Shown in pieces: positions 45,694-55,157 of a stretch of 64,000 bases of DNA (the stretch's first letter is position 1; each line of letters begins with the position of its first letter). This DNA is from Paraburkholderia phenazinium. GTDB lineage: Bacteria; Pseudomonadota; Gammaproteobacteria; Burkholderiales; Burkholderiaceae. A model generated the notes under the pieces. It was not told the DNA's origin. It saw only the letters and a program-made list of their open reading frames with translations, and searched no databases. The stretch lies in contig NZ_FSRM01000002.1 of the NCBI RefSeq assembly GCF_900141745.1, positions 1,922,001-1,986,000 on the forward strand. Direction: 5' to 3'. The translations under genes and the position numbers were made by a program.

Positions 45694-46968
45694 TCACGCG
45701 CCGCCGCGATTGCCGCCGTGTGCAGCAGGAAACGTCAACGACACTGCAAATCCCCCATCGGGCGCATTCTCCGCGCTAAATGCCCCGCCGTTATACCGCA
45801 CGAGGCGTCGGACGATTGCAAGTCCCAGTCCGCAATGGGCGTTACCTCCACGAGCTTCGTCGAGCCGCACGAAGGGTTGCAAGGCACGCTCGAGTTGCCC
45901 GGCAGGGATGCCGCCGCCATGATCGCGCACGCTCAACACGTACTGGCCGTTGCGCCTGAAGGTTGAGATGTCCACTGGCGGTTCTCCGTACGTCAACGCG
46001 TTTTCGATCAGGTTGGCGAGAATCCGGTCGAGGTCGACCAGCGGCAAATTGAAACCATCACCGGCGTGCAGGTTAAGCCGCACCAGCGCATCGTCTGCGA
46101 GACTGTCGCCGTAGTGACGGTGGCAATGTGCGTCGACGCCCGCGTGCGGGGACGTATCGGCCGTCTCACGCGCGAAGTCGAGGAACTGCGTCACGATGCG
46201 CGACAGCGATTCGGCGTCACGCAGAAAGCCGCTGCGGTTCGCTTCGTCGGGGAGGAGATCGGCGCGCACCTGCATTCGCGTGATCGGGGCACGCAGGTCA
46301 TGCGCAACGCCCGCCAGCATCACTGCGCGCTCCTGTTCGGCTTGCGCGAGTTCATGCACCATCTGATTGAAGTCACCGATCAACTCTTTCACTTCACGCG
46401 GACCACCTGGCTGCACCACGGGCGCGCGGTGGCCGACACGGAATTCGCGCGAGGCTCGCGCAAGCCTGTGCAGCGGCCGCTGCAAATACCATGCGCCGAG
46501 CAGCGCGATGATCACGGCTAGCGCGAGCATCAATAAAGATGCGCTCAGGAAACGCCGCCCGGGCAACGCCGCGTTTTGCAGTTTCGCCCAGTCCGCATTG
46601 CCGGCATAACGCACCCACACGGCGCCGTTGTCGGGATCGAATATGACCTGACTGCCCGGTGGCAGCTTGCTGCGCAGGTCGCGGTCGAACGGCGTGTTCG
46701 TGTTCGTGCAAGGCGCGGGGCAGCCGTACTGGATCGCCTTGTCCGCCGGCACGTAGGTCACGCCGAGCGTCGCAGCGATGCTCGAGGCGGCGAGCGAGCC
46801 GTCGTGCTCAGCCTGCATGGCAAGCTGTACCGCGTGCTGCATATGAGTCGCATCGAGCTGACCACGCTCCGAGTCGACGATGATCAGCAAGGTGACGTGA
46901 ACCAGCACGATCAGCCCTACCGTCATCAGCGCGAGGCGGCCGAACAGCGTGTTAAGCGGGTTTTTCAT
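45694..46968 (-). CDS. Sensor histidine kinase (EnvZ-like)
   Basis: A 424-aa kinase. Helices at about residues 9-31 and 141-162 flank a periplasmic domain of ~110 residues with two Cys (YGCPAPC). HAMP follows, then the phosphoacceptor H223 in AGVAHDLRAPITRMQ, the N-box NLIENALTYG and the G-boxes HGGGIP and HCGLGLAIV. Its start overlaps the regulator gene by 17 bases. The pair is divergent from the RND operon and probably controls it. Confidence 0.93.
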   Translation of the reverse strand: MKNPLNTLFGRLALMTVGLIVLVHVTLLIIVDSERGQLDATHMQHAVQLAMQAEHDGSLAASSIAATLGVTYVPADKAIQYGCPAPCTNTNTPFDRDLRSKLPPGSQVIFDPDNGAVWVRYAGNADWAKLQNAALPGRRFLSASLLMLALAVIIALLGAWYLQRPLHRLARASREFRVGHRAPVVQPGGPREVKELIGDFNQMVHELAQAEQERAVMLAGVAHDLRAPITRMQVRADLLPDEANRSGFLRDAESLSRIVTQFLDFARETADTSPHAGVDAHCHRHYGDSLADDALVRLNLHAGDGFNLPLVDLDRILANLIENALTYGEPPVDISTFRRNGQYVLSVRDHGGGIPAGQLERALQPFVRLDEARGGNAHCGLGLAIVRRLVRYNGGAFSAENAPDGGFAVSLTFPAAHGGNRGGA

Positions 46969-47686
46969 CGTCGCTGTTGCCTGGTACGAACATGTAGCCG
47001 ATGCCGCGCAATGTCTGGATCCGGCGTGGATTGGCGGGGTCGTCCTCGAGCAGGCGGCGCAGGCGCCACACAGGTACGTCGATGCCGCGTTCGGTCACTT
47101 CCGCGTAGGGGCCGTGCAGCAGGTCAACCAGCTTCGTGCGCGAGAGCGCCTCCATGGGATGCAGCGCGAACACTTCGAGCAGCGCGTATTCGCTACCAGT
47201 GAGTTTGAGTGGCTCGTCATCGCGATACAGGGTGCGCGTCGCGAAGTCGAGACGAAAGCACCCAAAGCGAAACGCTTCCCGCCGTTCCGCCTGGACCGCT
47301 AACGGAGCTTGCGCGTGGCGGCGCAGTACGGCGTGAATGCGCGCGAGCAGTTCTTGCGGCATGAACGGCTTGCCGAGATAGTCGTCGGCGCCGAGTTCGA
47401 GACCGATCACGCGGTCCACGCCGTCGGCGCGCGCCGTCAGCATGATCACAGGAATGGTGTTGCCGCTCGTGCGGAGTTGTCTGAGCGCGGTAAGTCCGTC
47501 GATGCCCGGCATCATCAGGTCAAGCACGACGATGGAGGGGCGCTCGCGTTCGAGGCGGCGCATCAGTTGGTTCGCATCGTGCAGCACCGAAAATTCGATG
47601 CCGCGTTGCTGAAAAAACGTTCTCAGCAGATCGCGCAGATCGGCGTCGTCGTCGACCAGCAGGACCTGGATTGGCGTGTCGGACAT
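46952..47686 (-). CDS. OmpR-family response regulator
   Basis: A 244-aa regulator. The receiver domain has acidic D12/D13, phosphoacceptor D56 (VVLDLMMPGIDG) and the Lys in GKPF; the C-terminal OmpR winged helix ends RRIQTLRGIGYMFVP. I chose the start at 47686 (MSDTPIQVL); the longer frame begins in the promoter region. It partners the kinase downstream. Confidence 0.94.
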   Translation of the reverse strand: MSDTPIQVLLVDDDADLRDLLRTFFQQRGIEFSVLHDANQLMRRLERERPSIVVLDLMMPGIDGLTALRQLRTSGNTIPVIMLTARADGVDRVIGLELGADDYLGKPFMPQELLARIHAVLRRHAQAPLAVQAERREAFRFGCFRLDFATRTLYRDDEPLKLTGSEYALLEVFALHPMEALSRTKLVDLLHGPYAEVTERGIDVPVWRLRRLLEDDPANPRRIQTLRGIGYMFVPGNSDDEKPA

Positions 47687-47780
47687 GGTTGAGCCTGACG
47701 AGGTGAGCGCTGTTGACGCTGGAAGCGGCGGTGTGTATCCGCACAAGAGCATGGCGAGGCGCACGAGGGCGAAGATTCCG

Positions 47781-47846
47781 CCGCGCCGGTTGCTGGCCGG
47801 TCGCACACCGAAATATAGCGAAATACAGGGCCGCGCCGGTTGCTGG
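47781..47846. repeat. 16-base direct repeat in the regulator/RND gap
   Basis: CCGCGCCGGTTGCTGG occurs at 47781-47796 and again at 47831-47846, exactly 50 bases apart, with two CGAAATA motifs between them. The position upstream of the response-regulator gene makes it a candidate binding region. Confidence 0.6.
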
Positions 47847-47903
47847 TTCTTAGCGGCGCTTACAGTTTATTACGCGGCGGCAAAGTAGAGGGTGGGCATT
47901 GGG

Positions 47904-47916
47904 TTACACGTTGTAA
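47904..47916. promoter_or_regulatory. TTACA-CGT-TGTAA palindrome upstream of RND operon
   Basis: A perfect 5-bp inverted repeat lies in the 469-base gap between the two-component system and the RND operon. It could be an operator. The remainder of 47917-48155 has no clear promoter. Confidence 0.45.
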
Positions 47917-48155
47917 TCAACCCCTAAGCCACCGTAATCGACTGGCCGCTAATCTGGGTCATCCATAGCCGCTGGCATGGCATTGCGCGGTTTCCCTCGA
48001 GCCTGGCGCCGCTTCTGGCGCCGCGCTCCGTTGTGCGCGAAATCAGGCGCATTCGCAGGCGACATATCCTCGTTCTCCTTACGCGTTTGAAGGACGCATG
48101 CGTCATTGCATGCCAGGCGGCCCTTTGTCGAACCCAGTCGAAGGATGCCCTGAGC

Positions 48156-49406
48156 ATGACACGAGTTCATATTTTGCCGGCACGTTCGCCGCGTGCAACG
48201 GTAGTAAGCCCGCTTGCCGTCGTGGCGGCGATCGCCGCCTTCGCCCTCGCGGGCTGCGGTCAACAGGCGCCGCAGATGCCACCCCAAATGGTCCCCGAAG
48301 TCGGCGTGGTAACCATCGCGCCGCACCCTGTGGTTGCCAGCACGGAACTGTCCGGCAGGCTCTCCGCCATACGTGTGGCCGAAGTCAGGCCGCAGGTAGA
48401 GGGCATCGTGAGAAAGCGCCTCTTCACGGAAGGCGCGGTGGTCGCGGCGGGCAGCGTGCTTTATCAGATCGATCCCGATAGTTACCAGGCCGCTTACGAT
48501 CAGGCCGTTGGCACGCTCGCGAAAGCGGTGGCCACGGCCGCCGCGGCGCAAACCAAAGCCACGCGCTACACGGCGCTGTGGAAGGTCCAGGGCGTCAGCC
48601 AGCAGGACTATGACGACGCGATCTCGTCGTTGCAGGAAGCGCAAGCGGATGCGGTCGCCGACCGCGCCGCGTTGAAGACGGCAGCCATCAATCTTGGCTA
48701 CACGAAGGTGGTCGCGCCGATTGCCGGACGCATCGGTAAATCCAGCGTGACAGAAGGTGCGCTCGTCACGGCGGAACAGACCACTGCACTGGCCACGGTT
48801 CAGGCCACGGACCAGATGTATCTCGATGTGACCCGCTCGTCGGCGGACTGGCTGCGGTTGCAGAAAGAGTTCGCCAGCGGTCAGTTGCAGCAGGCCGGCA
48901 AGGATGGCGCGGTGGTTCATCTGGTGATGGAAGACGGCTCTCCCTATGCGCAGGCCGGCACGCTGCTGTTCTCCGATATCACCGTCGATTCGACCACCGG
49001 TTCGGTCACCTTGCGTTGCGTGTTCCCGAATCCCGTTGGCGTATTGCTGCCCGGCATGTTCGTGCGTGCGCGGCTTGAAGAGGGCGTAAACCAGCAGGCG
49101 ATCACCGTGCCGCAACTTGCGGTCTCGCGCGCCTCCGATGGCTCGGCCAGCGTGCTGACGGTCGATGCCGCCAACAAGGTGGAGCAGAGACACGTCACCG
49201 CAGATACCGCCAACGGCGCCGACTGGATCGTCACCCGCGGGCTGAAAACCGGCGACCGGGTGATCGTCGCGGGTTCGCAGAAGGCGCGTGCGGGCGCTCT
49301 TGTCAAGCCGGTGGAGAGTCCCGCCACGGCGGACACCGCTGCCGCTGCAGCGACCCGCGCGCCGGCCACCGGAGCGTTGGCCGCACTTCCGACAACCGGT
49401 AGCTAA
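48156..49406 (+). CDS. RND efflux periplasmic adaptor (AcrA type)
   Basis: A 416-aa lipoprotein adaptor. Start 48156 leads to a signal with lipobox FALAGC, then QQAPQMPPQMVPEVGVVTI. The lipoyl, hairpin and barrel domains follow (STELSGRLSAIRVAEVRPQV, GYTKVVAPIAGRIGKSSVTEG-like stretch, VLLPGMFVRARLEEG). The tail is Ala/Thr/Pro-rich. AAGGA lies upstream. It is the first gene of a three-gene efflux operon. Confidence 0.93.
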   Translation: MTRVHILPARSPRATVVSPLAVVAAIAAFALAGCGQQAPQMPPQMVPEVGVVTIAPHPVVASTELSGRLSAIRVAEVRPQVEGIVRKRLFTEGAVVAAGSVLYQIDPDSYQAAYDQAVGTLAKAVATAAAAQTKATRYTALWKVQGVSQQDYDDAISSLQEAQADAVADRAALKTAAINLGYTKVVAPIAGRIGKSSVTEGALVTAEQTTALATVQATDQMYLDVTRSSADWLRLQKEFASGQLQQAGKDGAVVHLVMEDGSPYAQAGTLLFSDITVDSTTGSVTLRCVFPNPVGVLLPGMFVRARLEEGVNQQAITVPQLAVSRASDGSASVLTVDAANKVEQRHVTADTANGADWIVTRGLKTGDRVIVAGSQKARAGALVKPVESPATADTAAAAATRAPATGALAALPTTGS

Positions 49407-49418
49407 AGCGAGACTCTC

Positions 49419-52400
49419 ATGGCTGGATTTTTTATCAATCGACCGATCCTCGCGTGGGTCATCGCCATCGTCATCATGATGATAGGCGGGGCTGCCATGA
49501 CGACACTGCCGGTCGAGCAGTATCCGAGCGTGGCGCCTGTCTCCGTGCAGATCACGGCGACCTATCCGGGTGCCTCCGCTGAAACCGTCGCGACCACTGT
49601 CACGCAGGTGATTGAACAGAAGCTGAGCGGTATCGATCATCTGCTGTATATGTCGTCCACCAGCAGTTCAGCCGGACAGGCCACCATCACGCTGACGTTC
49701 CAGCAAGGCACCAACGCGGACATCGCCCAGGTGCAGGTGCAGAACAAGGTGGAGCAGGCAACCTCGTCGCTACCCCAGACGGTACAGGATCAAGGCGTGC
49801 AGGTCGCGAAGGCGGCCAACGCGTTTCTGATGATCGTTTCGCTGTCTTCGAGCGACGGCAGTGTGAACTCGATCGACCTTGGCAACATCATCGCCACGCA
49901 GATCGAGGACCCGCTTACGCAGATCAACGGCGTCGGCGACGTGACGCTTTTCGGCGCGCAGCACGCCATGCGCATCTGGCTCGACCCGGTGAAGTTGCAG
50001 GCCGTCGGCTTGACGACCAGCGACGTCACGACAGCCATCACCAATCAGAACGTCCAACTCTCGGTCGGGGAAATCGGCGGCAAGCCGTCCACCACGGCTC
50101 AGGCGATCAACGCGACCATCTCGTCCTCGAGCCTCCTCACGACGCCCGCACAGTTCGGCGCCATCCTGTTGCGGGTGAATAGCGACGGCTCGAAAGTGCA
50201 GCTCAAGGACGTGGCGCGCGTCGAAGTGGGCGGCGACGACTACAGCACGGATTCGCGTCTGAACGGCAAGCCGGCGGCGTCGCTCGCCATCAAGCTCGCG
50301 AGCGGCGCCAACGCGATGAATGTCGCCAAGGCGGTGCGCGCGAAACTAACCGAACTGGGCGCGCAACTGCCACAGAACGTGGTGGTCGATTACCCGTACG
50401 ACACGACGCCCTTTGTGCGCATCTCCATCGAAGAGGTCTTCAAGACCTTGATCGAAGCGGTGATGCTGGTGTTCGTCGTGATGTACGTGTTCCTGCAAAA
50501 TCTGCGTGCCACGCTGATTCCGACCATCGTCGTACCGGTTGCGTTACTCGGCACTTTTGGTGTCATGTCGTTGGTCGGCTTTTCGATCAACGTGCTGTCG
50601 ATGTTCGGGCTGGTGCTGGCCATCGGGCTGCTGGTGGACGATGCCATCGTGGTCGTGGAAAACGTGGAGCGGCTCATCGCAGAGGAGGGGCTTTCGCCAG
50701 TTGAAGCGACGCGCAAGGCGATGAAACAGATCACCGGCGCGCTGGTGGGCATTACTACCGTGCTGATTGCGGTATTTATTCCGATGGCGTTTTTCTCGGG
50801 TTCGACTGGCGCGATTTACCGGCAGTTCTCGATCACGATTGTCGCGGCCATGCTGCTATCCGTCTTCCTTGCGCTGACGCTTACGCCGGCGCTGTGCGCG
50901 ACCTTGCTCAAACGTTCGGATGTCGAGCATCACGAGAAGCGCGGTCTCTTGGGGTGGTTCAACCGCGTGCTGACGCGCGGCACTCACCGGTACGACGCGG
51001 CGGTGGCACGCGTGATCGGCAGACCTCTGCGCTATATGGTGATTTACGCGCTGATTGCGGGTGTGGTGGCATTGCTCTTCATGAAACTGCCTTCCTCATA
51101 TTTGCCGGATGAGGATCAGGGCATCGTTATCACGTCGATCTCGGCGCCCGTCGGCACGCCGGCTTCGGTCACGCTAGACACTATCAAGCAGGTGGAAGCG
51201 TATTACCTCGGGCTGCCGCAGGTGGACAAGATCATCTCGATCACGGGCTTCAGCTTCAACGGTTCGGGGCAGAACAACGCGCTCGCCTTCGTCAGACTGA
51301 AGGACTGGAGTGTACGGCGTGGTGAAATGAATTCAGCGGCGGCGATTATCCAGCGCGCCAACATGCATTTCGCGGCCACCCGCAACGCGCAGATTTTCGC
51401 GCTCAATCCGCCGGCCATTCAGGAGCTCGGTACGCAGAGCGGGCTCGACTTCGAACTGGAAGATCGAGCAGGGCAAGGTCACGACAAGCTGATGGCAGCG
51501 CGCCAGCAACTGATTGCCCTGGCCGCTAACGACAGCGCGTTGTCCGGTATGCGCCCGGGCGGTCTTGACGATACGCCGCAGTTCAACGTGAATATCGACC
51601 GCGAGAAAGCGAGTGCACTCGGCCTTTCGATCGCCGATGTAAATGACACGTTGCAAACGGCGTTCGGCTCCACGTACGTCAACAACTACGTCGATACGGG
51701 ACGTATCCAGAAGGTCTACGTTCAGGCTGACGCGCCGTACCGGATGATGCCGTCGGACATTGGGCGCTGGTACGTGAGGTCGAGCAGTTCCAGCACGACG
51801 ACCAGTTCCGGTAGTTCGAGCAGCTCCAGCAGCTCGGGCGATTCCAGCAGCACGACCACGACCAGCTACGACGGTGAGATGGTGCCGTTTTCTGCTTTCG
51901 CCACCGGCAAGTGGACCTTCGGGCCGCCGCAGATCGAGCGCTTTAACCGCACGCTGGCCATGGAGATCACCGCGCAGACCGGCCCGCACGCGAGCACCGG
52001 CCAGGCTATGGCCGCCGTCGACGCGCTCGTGAAGAAGCTGCCGGCCGGCTTTGGCATCGACTGGACCGGGCAGTCGTATCAGGAGCGTATGGCTGGCTCA
52101 CAGGCAATCTATCTGTACGCGATTTCGGTGATCGTGGTGTTCCTGTGCCTCGCGGGCCTGTACGAAAGCTGGTCCATCCCGATCGCCGTGATTCTGGTCG
52201 TGCCGCTCGGCGTGCTGGGGGCGGTGCTCGGCGCGCATATCCGCGGCCTCTCGGACGATATCTATTTCAAGGTCGGCCTGCTCGCGACCATTGGACTCTC
52301 AACCAAGAACGCGATCCTGATCGTCGAATTCGCCAAGGACCTGCAGGCGCAGGGCCACAGCCTGATCGACGCCACGCTCGAAGCCGCGCGCCTGCGCCTG

Positions 52401-52625
52401 CGACCGATCCTGATGACCTCGCTTGCCTTCGTGTTCGGCGTGCTGCCGCTCGTCATCAGTACGGGGGCGGGATCGGCTAGCCGGCATGCGATCGGCACCG
52501 GCGTGATGGGCGGCATGATCGCCGCGACCTTGCTCGCGATCTTCTTCGTGCCGGTGTTCTTCGTCGTCGTACGGCGGCTGTTCGGCGAGCACGGCCATAC
52601 CCCGAAAAACGAAGGTAATGAATGA
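49419..52625 (+). CDS. RND efflux pump (AcrB type) with Ser/Thr-rich insert
   Basis: A 1068-aa inner-membrane pump of the HAE1 family. It starts MAGFFINRPILAWVIAIVIM and has the TM4 acidic pair in GLLVDDAIVVVENVER, the stretch KNAILIVEFAKDLQAQG and two large periplasmic loops. At nt 51779-51868 about 30 consecutive residues are almost only Ser, Thr and Gly, just before GEMVPFSAF, where AcrB has only a short turn. The insert lies in the periplasmic docking/porter region. The substrates are unknown, probably several drugs or solvents. Confidence 0.95.
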   Translation: MAGFFINRPILAWVIAIVIMMIGGAAMTTLPVEQYPSVAPVSVQITATYPGASAETVATTVTQVIEQKLSGIDHLLYMSSTSSSAGQATITLTFQQGTNADIAQVQVQNKVEQATSSLPQTVQDQGVQVAKAANAFLMIVSLSSSDGSVNSIDLGNIIATQIEDPLTQINGVGDVTLFGAQHAMRIWLDPVKLQAVGLTTSDVTTAITNQNVQLSVGEIGGKPSTTAQAINATISSSSLLTTPAQFGAILLRVNSDGSKVQLKDVARVEVGGDDYSTDSRLNGKPAASLAIKLASGANAMNVAKAVRAKLTELGAQLPQNVVVDYPYDTTPFVRISIEEVFKTLIEAVMLVFVVMYVFLQNLRATLIPTIVVPVALLGTFGVMSLVGFSINVLSMFGLVLAIGLLVDDAIVVVENVERLIAEEGLSPVEATRKAMKQITGALVGITTVLIAVFIPMAFFSGSTGAIYRQFSITIVAAMLLSVFLALTLTPALCATLLKRSDVEHHEKRGLLGWFNRVLTRGTHRYDAAVARVIGRPLRYMVIYALIAGVVALLFMKLPSSYLPDEDQGIVITSISAPVGTPASVTLDTIKQVEAYYLGLPQVDKIISITGFSFNGSGQNNALAFVRLKDWSVRRGEMNSAAAIIQRANMHFAATRNAQIFALNPPAIQELGTQSGLDFELEDRAGQGHDKLMAARQQLIALAANDSALSGMRPGGLDDTPQFNVNIDREKASALGLSIADVNDTLQTAFGSTYVNNYVDTGRIQKVYVQADAPYRMMPSDIGRWYVRSSSSSTTTSSGSSSSSSSSGDSSSTTTTSYDGEMVPFSAFATGKWTFGPPQIERFNRTLAMEITAQTGPHASTGQAMAAVDALVKKLPAGFGIDWTGQSYQERMAGSQAIYLYAISVIVVFLCLAGLYESWSIPIAVILVVPLGVLGAVLGAHIRGLSDDIYFKVGLLATIGLSTKNAILIVEFAKDLQAQGHSLIDATLEAARLRLRPILMTSLAFVFGVLPLVISTGAGSASRHAIGTGVMGGMIAATLLAIFFVPVFFVVVRRLFGEHGHTPKNEGNE

Positions 52626-54040
52626 TGAAACTCAAACTGGCCGCCTGCAGTGTGGCACTGGCGGTTGCCGCGCTTACGGGCTGCACACTCGATCCGCATT
52701 ACGAACGGCCCGCTGCTCCGGTTCCGGCCGCCTATCCGCAAGGCGACGCCTACCAGAGTACGACCGCGGCGCAAAAGACGATCGCCGGCGCGCCGCTTGC
52801 AACCGATACCGATTGGCATCAGTTTTTTCGCGACCCCCGTCTGCAGCGGCTGATCCAGATCGCCCTCGACAATAACCGTGACCTGCGCGTAGCCGCGCTG
52901 AACGTGGCCGAGTATGAGGCGCAATACCGGATCACCCGCGCTGCGCTCGCGCCGACCATTAGCGCGAGCAGCAGCTTGACGCGTGAGCGCGTCGAAGGCG
53001 TCACGACGGGTGACAATGAACTGAATGTCGGCACGACGTCGTGGGAGATCGATTTCTTTGGCCGCCTGAGGAGCCTCAAGCGCCAGGCACTGGAGAACTA
53101 TCTCGCCACCGACGCATCGCGCGAGAGCACACGGATCAGCCTGATCGCAACAGTGGCAACCGACTACCTGACGTGGTTGTCCGACGAGCGGCTCCTGAAA
53201 GTGACCGGGGACACGGTCAAAGCGGATCAGGCCACGTACGACGTGACGAAGCGCATCCAGCAACTGGGTAATTCTTCGCTGCTGGATGTGCGGCAGGCGG
53301 AGAACACGCTGGCGAGCGCGAAGGCAAGCCTTGCGTCTTACCGGCGTGCGGTGGAGCAGGATCGCAACAACCTGGTTGCGGTGCTCGGCGCGCCGCTTCC
53401 GGACGATCTGCCGCCCGAGCCCAAACTGGACGATGCGTTCGACGACGGTTCGATGTTCGCCGACATCGGCGCAGGTGTGCCGTCGATGCTGCTCACGCGT
53501 CGTCCGGACATCGTGGAAGCCGAGCATACGTTGAAGGCGGCAAACGCGAACATCGGCGCCGCCCGCGCGGCATTCTTTCCGAAGATCGAACTGACAGCTA
53601 CTGCCGGGGCGTCGAGTTCGACGCTTTCCAGTCTGTTCAAGGCAGGCAGTGGCGCGTGGGTATTCTCGCCGAGCATCTCCGTGCCGATCTTCGACTACGG
53701 CAGCAACAAGGCAACGCTCGATGTCGACAAGATCGAAAAGAATATCGACGTCGCTGATTACGAAAGCACTATCCAGACGGCGTTCAAGGAAGTGGCGAAT
53801 GCGCTTGCGGCGCGGGCCACGTATGTCGATCAGTTGCAGGCGGACCGCGAGTATGTGGCGTCATCCGAGAGCTACTACACGCTGGCTCAAGGGCGTTACA
53901 AGGCGGGTACGGATAGCTTCCTCACGTTCCTCGACGCGCAACGCACGCTTTACACCGCGCAGCAGCAACTGGCGTCGGATAGCTTGTCGCGCCAGTCCAA
54001 TCTCGTCACGTTATACAAAGTGCTCGGAGGCGGGTGGTAG
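52622..54040 (+). CDS. NodT/OprM-type outer-membrane efflux lipoprotein
   Basis: A 472-aa channel protein. Lipobox AALTGC followed by TLDPHYERPAAPVPAAYP, typical of OprM; the OEP repeats include WEIDFFGRLRSLKRQALENYLA and LLTRRPDIVEAEHTLKAANANIGAARAAFFP-type stretches. The start overlaps the pump's stop. It completes the tripartite RND system. Confidence 0.95.
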   Translation: MMKLKLAACSVALAVAALTGCTLDPHYERPAAPVPAAYPQGDAYQSTTAAQKTIAGAPLATDTDWHQFFRDPRLQRLIQIALDNNRDLRVAALNVAEYEAQYRITRAALAPTISASSSLTRERVEGVTTGDNELNVGTTSWEIDFFGRLRSLKRQALENYLATDASRESTRISLIATVATDYLTWLSDERLLKVTGDTVKADQATYDVTKRIQQLGNSSLLDVRQAENTLASAKASLASYRRAVEQDRNNLVAVLGAPLPDDLPPEPKLDDAFDDGSMFADIGAGVPSMLLTRRPDIVEAEHTLKAANANIGAARAAFFPKIELTATAGASSSTLSSLFKAGSGAWVFSPSISVPIFDYGSNKATLDVDKIEKNIDVADYESTIQTAFKEVANALAARATYVDQLQADREYVASSESYYTLAQGRYKAGTDSFLTFLDAQRTLYTAQQQLASDSLSRQSNLVTLYKVLGGGW

Positions 54041-54159
54041 TGAATGGTGCTGCGACCATTAGTTCGGATTTGCGCGATTCCGTTGCGGCAATTCCGACTG
54101 GCCTCATCCGCCAGATCGGATATTCTGCGCTCACGCGTCAGTAGACGACCAGCATTGAC

Positions 54160-54816
54160 TCATCCGGCTGCATGTCCACTACTGATTGACTTGCTGATGT
54201 GGTTGTCTATCACGTCAATGCACAGGAACGCGGCCTCCGCGATCTGATCGATTTCCGCGTCGGTGTTCGTTCGCGGGGACATCGTCAGGCACTTGCGAAG
54301 AGACCCGCTCAACGTCCCATGGATGAAGGCGGCCGCCTGCCTCGTGTCGAAATCCGCGGACAGTTGGCCGAGCGCCACCGCACAGCTCAACGCAGCCTCG
54401 ATCTGTGCTTGGGCGTGGATACCCGCCATGTGAATGCGTTCGCACAACTGCGCTGTCTCCGATGCGTTCTCGCATGCGGTGAACACAATGCCATACAGAC
54501 TCCGCGTCCGCGCGTTCTGCAACACGTCGCGCAGACACCGATGCAGATCGGTGCGCAACAATCCAAGCGGATCGCCGTCGCTGCTGCATGGTTCGATCGA
54601 GAACGGGTCGAGCGGCAGGCTGGAGCTTTCGAGCATCGCATGAAGCACCGACTGTTTGTTCTTGAAGTGGCCGTGCATCGTGCCGCGCGTCATGCCGGCC
54701 TCCTTCGCGATGTCGTCGAGCGACGTGCGTGTCGCGCCTCGCAGAAGAAAGATACGTTCCGCTGCGTCGATGATCTTCGCCCGCGTATCGAACGCGCGTT
54801 GCCTAGCCCTGCTCAT
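54160..54816 (-). CDS. TetR-family repressor (AcrR type)
   Basis: A 218-aa regulator. The HTH is ERIFLLRGATRTSLDDIAKEAGMTRGTMHGHFKNKQSVLHAM, and the C-terminal domain is the TetR_C AcrR type (ACENASETAQLCERI). It is convergent with the RND operon end and most likely its local repressor. AAAAGG lies very close to the ATG. A 5-bp inverted repeat at 54921-54937 is a candidate operator. Confidence 0.92.
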   Translation of the reverse strand: MSRARQRAFDTRAKIIDAAERIFLLRGATRTSLDDIAKEAGMTRGTMHGHFKNKQSVLHAMLESSSLPLDPFSIEPCSSDGDPLGLLRTDLHRCLRDVLQNARTRSLYGIVFTACENASETAQLCERIHMAGIHAQAQIEAALSCAVALGQLSADFDTRQAAAFIHGTLSGSLRKCLTMSPRTNTDAEIDQIAEAAFLCIDVIDNHISKSISSGHAAG

Positions 54817-54920
54817 ACCTTTTGCTCATTCGTTCAGTACATCGTCGCTCGAAAAGACGCACCCGTGATGCGGCTGATTTAATCACCGGTCAATCTTACG
54901 TCGATGCCGCGCGCGTTTGA

Positions 54921-54937
54921 TTAGTGAGTCTTACTAA
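54921..54937. promoter_or_regulatory. TTAGT-N7-ACTAA inverted repeat (TetR operator candidate)
   Basis: TTAGT (54921-54925) and ACTAA (54933-54937) flank seven bases, 105 bases upstream of the tetR start and directly before repeat copy 2. Confidence 0.45.
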
Positions 54938-55035
54938 CCCGGCCATTCCAATTCCTTTTCTTCCGCAGACGTCCTCCAGGCCGCTGACTTTAAAGCGGTT
55001 TGTGGGTAACTGCGTGCTTGCTGCTTCCGCCAAGG
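54938..55035 (+). repeat. Direct repeat copy 2
   Basis: Same orientation as copy 1 at 45192-45284. The 75-base core (54961-55035) differs at 7 positions; a 5-base insertion separates core and upstream shared block compared with copy 1. The two copies bracket 9.7 kb holding the two-component, RND and TetR genes. Confidence 0.85.
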
Positions 55036-55111
55036 CACTCAGCTGCCATAGGTGTCGTTTGCGCGGACCATGGTCAACTGCCTTGCAAAATGTCGTCTGC
55101 GGGCAAATATG

Positions 55112-55133
55112 GCACACTGTGCTATATTGCACA
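55112..55133. promoter_or_regulatory. Promoter/operator of the chloride channel gene
   Basis: TGTGC-TATATT-GCACA (55118-55133) places a -10-like TATATT (extended by TGTGC) inside a perfect 5-bp inverted repeat. GCACA-C-TGTGC (55112-55122) overlaps it, so three alternating half-sites cover the promoter. The ATG is at 55158. Confidence 0.6.
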
Positions 55134-55157
55134 CGCTGAAGCGTTTCCGGTGGCCGC

